64,000 nucleotides of DNA from an uncultured Prevotellaceae bacterium (lineage in GTDB: Bacteria > Bacteroidota > Bacteroidia > Bacteroidales > Bacteroidaceae): positions 1-64,000 of the forward strand of contig ONDS01000004.1 of NCBI GenBank assembly GCA_900316685.1. The letters are read 5' to 3'. The position numbers were made by a program, and so were the translations under genes. The notes beneath the pieces were generated by a model. That model made no database searches. It saw nothing but the letters and a program-made list of their open reading frames with translations, and was not told the origin of the DNA. This document shows, piece after piece, positions 36,307 to 45,511 of this stretch. Each line of letters opens with the position of its first letter. The first letter of the stretch is position 1.

Positions 36307-37524
36307 ATGAATAGTTTTAAGAAATTTAGTAAGCTCGCACTCGCCGCACTTATCACATCAAGTCTGTTTACAGCTTGTAGTGATGAGATTACCGAGACTC
36401 CAGGTAATACCATATATACTGCAAACGTTGCTAATCTCAAAAGCGTCGGAAATGCTGTAGATTTGGGTCTTCCCAGCGGTACCTTGTGGGCTGATATGAA
36501 TGTTGGAGCAACATCAGAATCCGACAATGGCATTCTCTTCGTTTGGGGTGATGCCACAGGCACACAAGTGACGCCAACCACTTCGACATCCTATACAGAT
36601 GTCACCTCACCTACTCCTGAATCCGTTTTGTTCAACATGTACAAGGGTGCAGAGAAAGAGGGTTACATGTACGATACGCTCAATGTCTATAAGGAAAACA
36701 TATTGCCTCTGCTTTCGCACGTGGAATTCGCTGATATAGACGACATCGTCAGGGATGTATTCGACCAGGTCAAGGAAGGTAAGACAGGCAAGTTGGTGGC
36801 AACCATCATCAATGGTGGCGATATCCTTTGCCATTGCGACTCGAGCCTGGAAGCAGGAGCTCCGTTTTATCATGCAAACAATCCTATTTATTGGGACAAG
36901 GAAAGCAAATCTTGGGAGACCATCACCATCGATGACACTAAAGGCCTCGAGCTCACTGTCGACCTGATTGACTCCACAAAGGTGAAATTCTTCGAGTGCA
37001 CTGAAGGTAATAAGTATACAGAAGTCAAGGATGATATATTCTATCCTGACCTGGAACAGCGTAAGGATTATGCGGGCGGCGACTTTTCCGCTCCTGCTTA
37101 TCTGATCATCGCCAATGCACAGCACGACCCAGCCACCGCCAATTGGGGCAGCAACTGGCAAATGCCCTCCACCAAGCAAATGCAAGAGTTGATTGACAAA
37201 TGCGAATGGGAATTTGTAGGTAATGGCTACAAGGTGACCGGTCCGAATGGGAACAGCATCTTCCTGCCCGCAGCAGGTTATCGTTACGGCGACAAGGTGT
37301 TCGGAAACGGGAATGCTGGCTACTATGCCACGGGCGAAATACCCGGATCCTACCATTTCCCGTCGATGGCTGAGCAAGTCAATGGTTCTAATGGCAGCAT
37401 GAGTAGTCCCAGCAACATACCCAACGTGTTGATCTTCCAGTATGGGCAGTTTGCTAAATCCGTTAAGATCTACAGCAACTTGAGTACGAGTTACGGATTT
37501 TCCGTCAGACCGGTACAGAAGTAA
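36307..37524 (+). CDS. surface lipoprotein with VDLGLPSGTLWA domain
   Basis: A 405-residue lipoprotein begins MNSFKKFSKLALAALITSSL with a lipobox FTAC. It contains VDLGLPSGTLWADMNVGA and NWGSNWQMPSTKQMQELIDKC, motifs of a domain widespread in Bacteroidetes and related to the Fibrobacter major paralogous domain, here split by an insertion of about 150 residues that carries no recognisable motif. It is the last gene of the right SusCD operon and has no counterpart on the left arm. An upstream ATG at 36280 is possible. The role is unknown; a surface binding or adhesion function is a guess. Confidence 0.65.
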   Translation: MNSFKKFSKLALAALITSSLFTACSDEITETPGNTIYTANVANLKSVGNAVDLGLPSGTLWADMNVGATSESDNGILFVWGDATGTQVTPTTSTSYTDVTSPTPESVLFNMYKGAEKEGYMYDTLNVYKENILPLLSHVEFADIDDIVRDVFDQVKEGKTGKLVATIINGGDILCHCDSSLEAGAPFYHANNPIYWDKESKSWETITIDDTKGLELTVDLIDSTKVKFFECTEGNKYTEVKDDIFYPDLEQRKDYAGGDFSAPAYLIIANAQHDPATANWGSNWQMPSTKQMQELIDKCEWEFVGNGYKVTGPNGNSIFLPAAGYRYGDKVFGNGNAGYYATGEIPGSYHFPSMAEQVNGSNGSMSSPSNIPNVLIFQYGQFAKSVKIYSNLSTSYGFSVRPVQK

Positions 37525-37580
37525 AAAATCATGTCAGTGCTTCATTAACAGAAATGTGTAGAGGCACGTACCATCAAAGT

Positions 37581-37606
37581 GGGCTGGCTCTTGAATGAGC
37601 CAGCCC
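37581..37606 (+). terminator. hairpin ending the right SusCD operon
   Basis: GGGCTGGCTC (37581-37590), loop TTGAAT, GAGCCAGCCC (37597-37606): a perfect 10-base stem placed like the hairpin at 23179-23204 on the left arm. Confidence 0.65.
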
Positions 37607-37671
37607 ATTCTTACAGTTATTGCTTGACTTTGGGGCAGTAGATTCTTACCGTTTTGTCAATCATTCAAAAG

Positions 37672-37689
37672 AGTTACCTTTTGGTAACT
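37672..37689. promoter_or_regulatory. inverted repeat upstream of the right membrane-protein gene
   Basis: AGTTACC-TTTT-GGTAACT is a perfect 7-4-7 inverted repeat 74 bases before the start of the next gene. It has the size of a regulator-binding site. No consensus promoter was found here. Confidence 0.4.
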
Positions 37690-37762
37690 TACCACTGGGT
37701 ATCTTTTTGTATTTATAGACATTGGTTTGCTCACGAGTACCTGTAATTCACTCATATTTAGC

Positions 37763-39583
37763 ATGAATAACAAAAGCATAATATCCAAGGCCATCCTCTA
37801 TGTAAGCCTATTGGCTTTCATGTGTTCCGCAGTGTATATCCTTTACATCAACCAAGAGGTGCTCTATACGGCACACGACCGTTCCGAGTTTCTCCCAGGA
37901 ACCCCCTTCTTCGACCGGCTCATGTCGAAGCCCTTCGGTCTGATGCAGTATGTGGGTGCCTGGCTCACGCAACTATTCTATCATCCCGCCTTGGGCGCCG
38001 CCGTGCTGTCGGCATTATGGGCACTCATTTTTATCGTGGGCGCCAAGGCCTTCCGTTTGCACGGCAGCGCCTCTGCACTGATGCTACTGCCGATAGCCTG
38101 TCTGCTTACCTCCATTGTCGATATAGGCTATTGGATATACATCTTCACCATCCGTGGTTATTGGTTCTCGCAGTCGGTAGGCTATCTTGTCATGCTTCTG
38201 CTCCTTTGGATAGCCCGCAGCACACCCCGCAAATGGCACCTGATGTGGTATTTGATGAGTGTCTTGCTCTATCCTGTGCTGGGCTGGTTCGCCTTGCTTC
38301 TCATCCTTTGCCTGGCACTTACCCAAAAGCCCTCATGGCGTGAAGGTGTGGGTTTCACCCTGATGCTCTTCGCCGCCTTTTTCTGGCGGGGCTGGCTCTA
38401 TTCTGACCTGAAGCTCGACGATGTGGTGCTGGCCGGGCTGCCACGCTTCATCACGCCAAGCGACAGAAGCGACCATCTCACCACCCCGTTCTATGTGCTG
38501 GGTACAGTCTCTTTGCTGATACCGCTATGCCGTAGGTATCTGTTCTGTACCAAGAGTGAGAATGCTAGACTGAAAGTCAAATGGTTCTTCCCCCTGTTGT
38601 GTGCAGTAGCAAGCATCTTCTTTGCATGGACGTTTATGTTCAAAGACAAGAACTATATCAATGAAATGCGTATGGTGCGCTACGGTGAAAACGACCAATG
38701 GCAAGACGTGCTCAAGGTATATGCCGATAACCCCAAACCAACGACTACGATGGTGTTTCTCAAAAATGTCGCCCTGATGCATGAGGGTGGTATACTTGAC
38801 CGTTCGTTCAAATCAGGTAACATTGGTTTCAATATAAACAATCCCGATACGCTCCATGTATCTTTTTTGAATATCGCATCGCCCTTGGTTGATTACAATT
38901 ATGGTATGATGAATGAATCTATCCGACTGAATTTCGAACTTGCCATACAAAAGGGATTCTCTCCTTTCCATCTTAAGATACTTTCCCGTTGTGCATTGGC
39001 TGCCGGAGACGAAAAACTGCTGAAACGGTATATTACTCTGCTACACCATCATCCTTTTTACAGCGACTGGCAACCGGCTCCGGTAGCGGCTAAGGTGAAA
39101 GAGCTGCAATATTCATACCCCGATGAGATTACGGGTGTAGAAAACAGCGATAGTTATATAGTCAATAGCATTTGTCTATGGTATAAAGCAGATAATAAAG
39201 TGGCTTCAGAGCAAGCCTTGCTCTATTCTATGATTCGTTGTGACGGAGGTTGCTTCTGGCCATCGCTGCGTAAGTTTTTGGTCTTGCATGAAGGCGAAGA
39301 TTTTCCTGTGCATGCACAGGAGGCTTATATCCTGTTTATGGATAGGGCTCCGGAAGAAAAGCGGATGATGATTCCAGTAGAACAGGATATCTACGAGCGT
39401 TACCTACAATTCTGTGCAACCCTTGAACGGAAGGTCAAGCCTGGGTTGACACTTGGAATGGTCGCAGAGGACATGCGTGACGAATGGGGAGACACCTATT
39501 GGTATTATTTCTTCTTTGGAAGACAATATAGCAATGTGTTTAACAGGGAAAACAACAGAAATACCATCATAATACGACAATGA
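37763..39583 (+). CDS. polytopic membrane protein, divergent DUF6057-like (copy C)
   Basis: The protein starts MNNKSIISKAILYVSLLAF and has about ten membrane segments, then a soluble helical half (LHHHPFYSDWQPAPVAAKV). It keeps the size, layout and position before a CxxCH lipoprotein of the other copies. The usual EQ(Y/F)QLFLF motif is replaced by YTAHDRSEFLPGTPFF, so it is the most divergent copy. Its second half is visibly richer in A and T than its neighbours. The frame open from 37727 offers an earlier ATG. The stop overlaps the next start by four bases (ATGA). Confidence 0.6.
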   Translation: MNNKSIISKAILYVSLLAFMCSAVYILYINQEVLYTAHDRSEFLPGTPFFDRLMSKPFGLMQYVGAWLTQLFYHPALGAAVLSALWALIFIVGAKAFRLHGSASALMLLPIACLLTSIVDIGYWIYIFTIRGYWFSQSVGYLVMLLLLWIARSTPRKWHLMWYLMSVLLYPVLGWFALLLILCLALTQKPSWREGVGFTLMLFAAFFWRGWLYSDLKLDDVVLAGLPRFITPSDRSDHLTTPFYVLGTVSLLIPLCRRYLFCTKSENARLKVKWFFPLLCAVASIFFAWTFMFKDKNYINEMRMVRYGENDQWQDVLKVYADNPKPTTTMVFLKNVALMHEGGILDRSFKSGNIGFNINNPDTLHVSFLNIASPLVDYNYGMMNESIRLNFELAIQKGFSPFHLKILSRCALAAGDEKLLKRYITLLHHHPFYSDWQPAPVAAKVKELQYSYPDEITGVENSDSYIVNSICLWYKADNKVASEQALLYSMIRCDGGCFWPSLRKFLVLHEGEDFPVHAQEAYILFMDRAPEEKRMMIPVEQDIYERYLQFCATLERKVKPGLTLGMVAEDMRDEWGDTYWYYFFFGRQYSNVFNRENNRNTIIIRQ

Positions 39584-41094
39584 AAAGACATATCCATCCC
39601 TATTTCCAGCTTCTGGCGACCGCTCTCATGCTTTTCTTGGCATCGTGTGCGAATCACCCCGACGTGCCCTCTTCGTCGAAAGAGGCCAAGAGCCTGCCAG
39701 CCATCTTCCCCGATTATTGCAATGTGACCGTGCCCTGCAACATCGCGCCACTCAACTTCATGTTGCCCGCCGATGAGTACGAAGCGTGCGTGGCCCGCTT
39801 CAGCACGCCCGACGGGCAGCAGCAGACCTACGGCAACGGTGTGAAGGTACAGATAGACGAAGACGAATGGCACGACATGCTCAACGCCACGAAAGGCAAG
39901 AGCATGAAGGTGGAGGTGTGGGGTCTCAAGAAAGATGGCGAATGGCTGTCGTTCAACCCCTTTGAGATACATGTGGCCCAGGAGCCCATCGACGAATATG
40001 TGTCGTATCGCCTCATCGAACCATCGTATGTGGCTTGGAACTTCATGGAGATATCGCAACGCAACGTCACCACGTTTGAGGAGACACAGATCTTCAACAA
40101 CGAGATCACCAGCACCGACCGTGCCAAAGGCCAGTGCATCAACTGCCACAGCTACCAGAACTACAAGACCGACAACATGCTCTTCCATGTACGCCTGTCC
40201 AACGGCGGCACCGTCATCGTCAACGACGGCAAGATCTCGAAGGTGGACCTCCGACGCGACTACACCATCTCGGGCGGTGCCTATCCCGCTTGGCACCCCA
40301 CCGCCAAGTTGGTGGCTTTCGCCGCCTGCAAGACACGCCAGGCCTTCCATACCGCCAATCCCAACAAGATAGAGGTGTTCGACCTGGCCAGCGACCTGAT
40401 ACTCTACGATGTGAACACCGACTCGGTGAGCATCATCTGCAACGACACCACCACGCTGGAGGTCTACCCCACTTGGTCGCCCGACGGCAAGTACCTGTAT
40501 TACTGCAAGACCATGCCTCTGCCGGAGGAGTTGCGCGACAAGGATATCCGGTTCACCTTCGAGAAAATACAGTACAACCTGTATCGACGTACATTTGATG
40601 AGGCTACTCATCAGTTCGGCAATGAGGAGCTCGTCTACGACGCCGTAGCACAGGACAAGAGTGCCACATTGCCCCGCGTGAGTCCAGACAACCGTTACCT
40701 GCTCTTCGCGCAGGGACGCTATGGCTGCTTCCATATCCGCCACACCGACGGCGACATCGTCTGTATGCCACTTGCCGCGGATTCGGTAGCACAGGGCGGG
40801 GAGAAACCTTCTCCCTTGGACCTCAGCCTCTTCAACAGCGAAGGGTTCGCCGACAGTTATCCCTCCTGGTCGAGCAACGGCCATTGGATCATGTGCTCCA
40901 GTCGTCGAGGCGATGGCAACTACAGCCGCATCTACTTCGCCTATTTCCACGACGGCAAGGTGGAGAAGGCCTTCATGCTGCCGCAGGAAGACCCCGAGCA
41001 TAACACTTACAACATCAAATGCTACAACCGCCCGGAGTTCATGGTCGAGCCGGTACGTTTCGATGCCGAAGACTTCAGCAGGGCTTTCTTCTGA
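39580..41094 (+). CDS. PD40/TolB-like propeller lipoprotein with CxxCH motif (copy C)
   Basis: The third member of the family: lipobox LASC (Cys23), LPAIFPDYCNVTVP, CINCH at residues 186-190, then AWHP and propeller strands (WSPDGKYLYYC, VSPDNRYLLFAQG, WSSNGHWIMCSSRRGDG). It is coupled to copy C of the membrane protein by ATGA overlap, the mirror image of the left arm. The family keeps CxxCH although the surrounding residues differ (SYQNYK here, SSNRTD and TPNRAN in the others). Haem attachment, metal binding or a structural disulfide are the options. Confidence 0.7.
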   Translation: MKRHIHPYFQLLATALMLFLASCANHPDVPSSSKEAKSLPAIFPDYCNVTVPCNIAPLNFMLPADEYEACVARFSTPDGQQQTYGNGVKVQIDEDEWHDMLNATKGKSMKVEVWGLKKDGEWLSFNPFEIHVAQEPIDEYVSYRLIEPSYVAWNFMEISQRNVTTFEETQIFNNEITSTDRAKGQCINCHSYQNYKTDNMLFHVRLSNGGTVIVNDGKISKVDLRRDYTISGGAYPAWHPTAKLVAFAACKTRQAFHTANPNKIEVFDLASDLILYDVNTDSVSIICNDTTTLEVYPTWSPDGKYLYYCKTMPLPEELRDKDIRFTFEKIQYNLYRRTFDEATHQFGNEELVYDAVAQDKSATLPRVSPDNRYLLFAQGRYGCFHIRHTDGDIVCMPLAADSVAQGGEKPSPLDLSLFNSEGFADSYPSWSSNGHWIMCSSRRGDGNYSRIYFAYFHDGKVEKAFMLPQEDPEHNTYNIKCYNRPEFMVEPVRFDAEDFSRAFF

Positions 41095-41246
41095 TTTTCC
41101 TTTTACGACTACGGAATGAACGAATCATACGACCACGGATTTCCGTGTAACAGCGTCTTATTTTTGAAAAAGAATTTGTATTTTTGTGGCATATTACTCC
41201 AATTGCACAAATAAGTGCATTTTCCGGGAAAGATAAAAAGGTTCAG

Positions 41247-42803
41247 ATGAAGTATTTTCACCTCTTTTACACGTTACTCTTCGGTGTGGCAGTGGTCCTG
41301 TTTTTCGGGATGGCCTATCCGCATCACCTGCATTATCAGGAGCAGTTCCAGCTGTTTCTCTTCGACAGCGACTATATGTGGGAGATTGTCAAGTTGCCGG
41401 GAGGTGTCTCCGACTTATTAGGGCGTTTCTGCACACAGTTCTTCCTTTATGCCTGGGTGGGAGCGCTCATCATCGGCGTACTGCTCGCAGCGGTGCAGCT
41501 GCTCACGCTACGTTTGGCCAACTGGGGGTATCTTTATGGATTGAGTTTTGTGCCTTCGCTGCTGCTCTGGCTCTTCCTGCTCGACGAGAACGCGCTGTTG
41601 GGCGGTGTGTGGGCCGTCGTGCTCACATTGCTCGCTTCCTGGGCTTTTGACAAGCTGCCCAAGGGATGGATACAAAGCATATCGCTCATTGCCGCCGTTC
41701 CCCTACTCTACTGGATGGCGGGTCCTATCTGTGTGGTGTTTTTCCTGCTGCAAGTCCTTCGACAGCCGTTGACGAAAGGTCAAGGTTCAAAGGAGAATGT
41801 TCAACGTTCAATGTTCAATGTTCAACGTATCTCGCTCATCGCCGCGTTCGCACTTCAGGTGCTCATGCCCCTGCTCCTGTCGCAGTTTCTCGCAGTACGT
41901 GAGGGCGGCCTATGGTACGGCATCCACTACCATCGCTACCCGACGGTTACACCGATGCTGCTTTGGGGAGCGGCCTTGTCTGTCGTCGTTCTCGTGTACC
42001 TTGTCAGCATCATGCACCGTTGGGTAGGCTCCTCGAAGGGTCTTGTGGCATCGCTCCTCTCCTTTGCGGTGGTGGCCATCGCCATGGGCTTCCTGGTTGG
42101 CAAGCACGCCAATTTCAAGGCGGAGAAAGTGATGGGCTACGACTTCATGGCCTGCCACCAGCAGTGGAACCGCATACTCGACACCATCAGTGCAGAGAAG
42201 CCCAACAACCAGATAGGCGTGACGGTGCAGAACCTGGCGTTGGCGATGCAGGGAATGCTCGTCAGCCAACTGTTCGAATACAACCAGAACGGCATCGCCG
42301 GCCTCTTGCCCGAAGTGCAGACCGATGCCACCAGTCCGATGCCCACTGCCGAGGCATTCTATCAACTGGGCATGACCAATATGGCACAGCGCACCGTGTT
42401 CGAGGCCCAAGAGGCCATTCTCGATTTCCAGAAGAGTGGCCGATGCTACAAGCGGTTGGCGCAAACCAACCTGATCAACGGCCATTACGATGTGGCCCGC
42501 AAGTATCTCCAGGCCCTGCAGAAGACCCTCTTCTACAGCGATTGGGCCAATGAGACGCTGCCCTTGCTGGGCAATGAGGAAGCGATAGCCAAGCACCCCG
42601 AATACGGACGGTTGCGCCAAATGGGCTATAAGGAAAACTTCTTTTTCGGCGACCTTGTGACCCCGGAGATGCTTGAAAGCCTCTACTTCGGCAACACCGA
42701 CAACCGCCTGGCGTATGAATACTTGGTGGCTTACTATCTATTGACGGGCGACCGCGAACGCTATACACAATTAATGCTCCGCGGACAAAGCAAAAAAGAT
42801 TAA
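41247..42803 (+). CDS. polytopic membrane protein, DUF6057-like (copy D), with repeat insertion
   Basis: This 518-residue protein begins MKYFHLFYTLLFG and carries YPHHLHYQEQFQLFLFDSD, about ten membrane segments and the helical C-terminal half (NMAQRTVFEAQEAILDFQKSG, LINGHYDVARKYLQALQKTLFY). It is closer to copies A and B than to C. Unlike them it has no CxxCH lipoprotein gene after it. Around residues 178-195 the DNA is a heptamer repeat (TTCAACG/TTCAATG) encoding NVQRSMFNVQR between two membrane segments. A -7 box TATTTTTG is at 41179-41186. The frame open from 41184 gives an unlikely longer N-terminus. Confidence 0.62.
   Translation: MKYFHLFYTLLFGVAVVLFFGMAYPHHLHYQEQFQLFLFDSDYMWEIVKLPGGVSDLLGRFCTQFFLYAWVGALIIGVLLAAVQLLTLRLANWGYLYGLSFVPSLLLWLFLLDENALLGGVWAVVLTLLASWAFDKLPKGWIQSISLIAAVPLLYWMAGPICVVFFLLQVLRQPLTKGQGSKENVQRSMFNVQRISLIAAFALQVLMPLLLSQFLAVREGGLWYGIHYHRYPTVTPMLLWGAALSVVVLVYLVSIMHRWVGSSKGLVASLLSFAVVAIAMGFLVGKHANFKAEKVMGYDFMACHQQWNRILDTISAEKPNNQIGVTVQNLALAMQGMLVSQLFEYNQNGIAGLLPEVQTDATSPMPTAEAFYQLGMTNMAQRTVFEAQEAILDFQKSGRCYKRLAQTNLINGHYDVARKYLQALQKTLFYSDWANETLPLLGNEEAIAKHPEYGRLRQMGYKENFFFGDLVTPEMLESLYFGNTDNRLAYEYLVAYYLLTGDRERYTQLMLRGQSKKD
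41778..41830. repeat. heptamer repeat inside a membrane-protein gene
   Basis: GTTCAAA, GTTCAAC, GTTCAAT units of seven bases sit within the coding sequence and keep the frame open. It is the same unit type as the spacers at 22718-22760 and 63913-63950. Confidence 0.75.
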
Positions 42804-43110
42804 AGGATTAAATGATTAGGCAAAAGAGGTTAGGGGTTTTTTTTACAAACCACCCCTAACACCCACCCCTAACACCCACCCCGGCCCTCCCAAAGGGAGG
42901 GAGATGGGAAAGAGGTTAGGGCTTTTTTTACAAACCACCCCTACCCCTCCTTTGGAAAAGGAGGGGAGGGAGGAAGTTAGCTTGCTTTTGTCATACTAAT
43001 CGGCGGTATTCGCCGTCAAAAACAATTCGTTGAATTCGTGTAATTCGTTGTCAAAAACAATTCGTTGAATTCGTGTAATTCGTTGTCGAAAAGAATAATC
43101 TGGAGTTGGA
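42804..43110. repeat. dispersed C-rich repeat and a 32-base tandem repeat
   Basis: Two copies of the ACAAACCACCCCT/GGAGGG repeat (42825-42970) are followed by tandem copies of CAATTCGTTGAATTCGTGTA plus ATTCGTTGTCAAAAA. No gene is seen. The preceding membrane-protein gene and the following kbl gene converge on this spacer. Confidence 0.75.
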
Positions 43111-43119
43111 GAGGAAAAG

Positions 43120-44310
43120 TTATTCCTTCAGGACCCCGAGTTCTCGTCCTACCTTAATGAAGGCAGCCACACACTTGTCGAGTTGTTCGCGGGTATGTCC
43201 GGCGGAAATCTGCACGCGGATGCGCGCCTGACCTTTGGGTACCACAGGATAGTAGAAGCCCGTGACGTAGATACCCTCTTCCTGCATCTTGGCTGCATAC
43301 ACCTGCGAGAGCTTGGCATCGTAGAGCATGACGGCACAGATAGCACTCTGCGTGGGTTTGATGTCGAAACCAGCAGCCATCATCTTGTCGCGGAAATAGT
43401 TGACGTTCTCCACCAAGCGGTCGTGAATCTCATTGCTCTCCTTAAGCATCTTGAACACCTCGAGCGAAGCGCCGATGATGCAGGGAGCCAAGGAGTTGGA
43501 GAAGAGGTAAGGACGCGAGCGCTGGCGCAACAACTCGATAATCTCCTTGCGCCCCGTGGTGAAGCCGCCGAGAGCGCCGCCAAAGGATTTGCCCAAAGTG
43601 CCGGTATAGATATCCACCCTGTCGTAGGTATTGAAGAATTCGCTCACGCCATGGCCTGTCGCTCCCACCACACCGGCGGAATGGCTCTCATCAACCATCA
43701 CGAGGGCATCGTAACGCTCCGCCAGGTCGCAGATCTTGTCCATAGGAGCCACATTGCCATCCATGGAGAAGACACCATCGGTACAGATGATACGGAACCG
43801 TTGGGCCTGGGCCTCCTGCAAACAGCGTTCCAAGTCGTCCATATCGGCATTGGCGTAACGATAGCGTTTGGCCTTGCACAGACGCACGCCATCGATGATG
43901 GAAGCATGGTTGAGCGCATCGGAGATGATGGCATCCTCCTCGGTGAACAGTGGTTCGAACACCCCGCCGTTGGCATCGAAGCAGGCGGCATAGAGAATGG
44001 TGTCTTCGGTATGGAAATAGTCGGAGATGGCCTGTTCCAGTTCCTTGTGGATATCCTGCGTTCCACAGATGAAACGTACCGACGACATGCCGAAGCCCCT
44101 ACGGTCCATCATCCGTTTGGCACCCTCGATGAGTCGGGGATGGTCGGATAATCCAAGATAGTTGTTGGCACAGAAGTTGAGCACAGGCTGCCCTTTGACA
44201 GTGATTTCGGCTTTTTGGGGACTTTCAATCAATCGTTCTTCCTTGTAAAGTCCTGCTTCACGAATCTCAGCAATGGTCTGCTGGAGATGTTCTTTCATTT
44301 TTCCGTACAT
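43120..44310 (-). CDS. kbl: glycine C-acetyltransferase (2-amino-3-ketobutyrate CoA ligase)
   Basis: A pyridoxal-phosphate enzyme that splits 2-amino-3-ketobutyrate with CoA into glycine and acetyl-CoA. The 396-residue product starting MYGKMKEHLQQTI matches the E. coli enzyme in length. NFCANNYLGLSDHP, the HASIIDGVRL segment, DESHSAGVVGATGHG and the PLP lysine in GTLGKSFGGALGG are visible. The upstream ATG at 44340 adds ten residues not typical of the family. It diverges from tdh, whose product supplies its substrate. Confidence 0.93.
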   Translation of the reverse strand: MYGKMKEHLQQTIAEIREAGLYKEERLIESPQKAEITVKGQPVLNFCANNYLGLSDHPRLIEGAKRMMDRRGFGMSSVRFICGTQDIHKELEQAISDYFHTEDTILYAACFDANGGVFEPLFTEEDAIISDALNHASIIDGVRLCKAKRYRYANADMDDLERCLQEAQAQRFRIICTDGVFSMDGNVAPMDKICDLAERYDALVMVDESHSAGVVGATGHGVSEFFNTYDRVDIYTGTLGKSFGGALGGFTTGRKEIIELLRQRSRPYLFSNSLAPCIIGASLEVFKMLKESNEIHDRLVENVNYFRDKMMAAGFDIKPTQSAICAVMLYDAKLSQVYAAKMQEEGIYVTGFYYPVVPKGQARIRVQISAGHTREQLDKCVAAFIKVGRELGVLKE

Positions 44311-44507
44311 AGTATTTAGATTTAAAAGATTAGGAGTCACTCATCACTCTTTTCCGCTTACAAAATAACACTATTTTTTCCATATACGAATGGTACTTGG
44401 GTGTTTTTTTTCAAAAAAAATGTGGTTGGCGCATTTTTTTCCTTTCAAAATGTCTGAATATGAAAAAAAAATATTTTCTTTGCAACCAGAAAAACATCTT
44501 CTCCGCC

Positions 44508-44537
44508 CTCATACTTGCGTGAGCAAGACTGATGGGC
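44508..44537 (+). promoter_or_regulatory. structured leader before tdh
   Basis: CTTGC-GTGA-GCAAG forms a small hairpin, and flanking GCCCTCAT and ATGGGC could pair as an outer stem. It lies about 30 bases before the tdh start. It matches no riboswitch I can name. Confidence 0.35.
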
Positions 44538-44566
44538 AAAGAACACAACCCTTAAATTGAATCATT

Positions 44567-45511
44567 ATGAAAAATATCCTGGTAATAGGTTCTACGGGGC
44601 AGATAGGCTCCGAGCTGACAATGGAACTGCGCAAGCGTTATGGTAACGACCACGTGGTGGCGGGTTATATCCATGGTGCCGAACCCAAAGGCGAATTGTT
44701 GGAAAGCGGTCCCTCGGCGCTGGCCGATGTGACCGACGGCGAGATGTTATCGGAGGTGGCACGCAAATACGATATCGACAGCATCTACAATCTTGCCGCC
44801 CTCCTTTCCGTGGTGGCAGAGTCGAAGCCCCGCTTAGCATGGAAGATAGGCATCGACGGACTGTGGAACGTGTTGGAGGTGGCCCGCGAGCGTCATTGTG
44901 CCGTGTTCACCCCCAGCAGCATCGGTTCCTTCGGCCGCGAAACGCCCCACATGATGACCCCCCAGGACACCATCCAGCGTCCTCGCACCATCTACGGTAT
45001 ATCGAAGGTGACCACCGAGCTACTGAGCACCTACTACAACATCAAATACGGTGTAGACACCCGCTCTGTGCGTTTTCCCGGCATCATTTCCTACAAGACC
45101 CTTCCCGGAGGGGGCACCACCGACTACGCCGTCGATATATTCTACAGTGCCGTGCGAGGCGAACGTTTCGTCTGTCCGCTGAAGGAAGGCACGATGCTCG
45201 ACATGATGTACATGCCCGATGCGCTGCGTGCCGCCATCATGCTGATGGAAGCCAATCCCGATAGATTGGTACACCACAATGGCTTCAATGTGACGGCCAT
45301 GAGTTTCGCGCCCGAGAAAATCTACGCCGAGATAAAGAAACACAAACCCGACTTCGAGATGGTGTACGAGGTAGACCCGCTCAAGCAGTTCATCGCCGAG
45401 AGCTGGCCCGACCGCATGGACGACACCTGCGCACGCCGCGAATGGGGCTGGGCTCCCACCTACGACATTGTGCGCATGACGCAAGACATGTTGGAGAAAT
45501 TGAAATGTTAA
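44567..45511 (+). CDS. tdh: L-threonine 3-dehydrogenase, SDR/epimerase type
   Basis: The 314-residue protein belongs to the extended short-chain dehydrogenase form of threonine dehydrogenase, unrelated to the zinc enzyme of E. coli. It oxidises threonine to 2-amino-3-ketobutyrate with NAD. The Rossmann motif GSTGQIGSEL, the YGISK catalytic Tyr/Lys, and the LPGGGTTDYAVDIFY and SWPDRMDD segments are characteristic. It lies opposite kbl, so both steps from threonine to glycine are encoded together. Its stop overlaps the convergent NigD-like gene by four bases. Confidence 0.92.
   Translation: MKNILVIGSTGQIGSELTMELRKRYGNDHVVAGYIHGAEPKGELLESGPSALADVTDGEMLSEVARKYDIDSIYNLAALLSVVAESKPRLAWKIGIDGLWNVLEVARERHCAVFTPSSIGSFGRETPHMMTPQDTIQRPRTIYGISKVTTELLSTYYNIKYGVDTRSVRFPGIISYKTLPGGGTTDYAVDIFYSAVRGERFVCPLKEGTMLDMMYMPDALRAAIMLMEANPDRLVHHNGFNVTAMSFAPEKIYAEIKKHKPDFEMVYEVDPLKQFIAESWPDRMDDTCARREWGWAPTYDIVRMTQDMLEKLKC

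Noticed and set aside
44508-44537. Glycine or SAM riboswitch before tdh
   Set aside because: The conserved cores of those riboswitches are not visible; only simple stems are.
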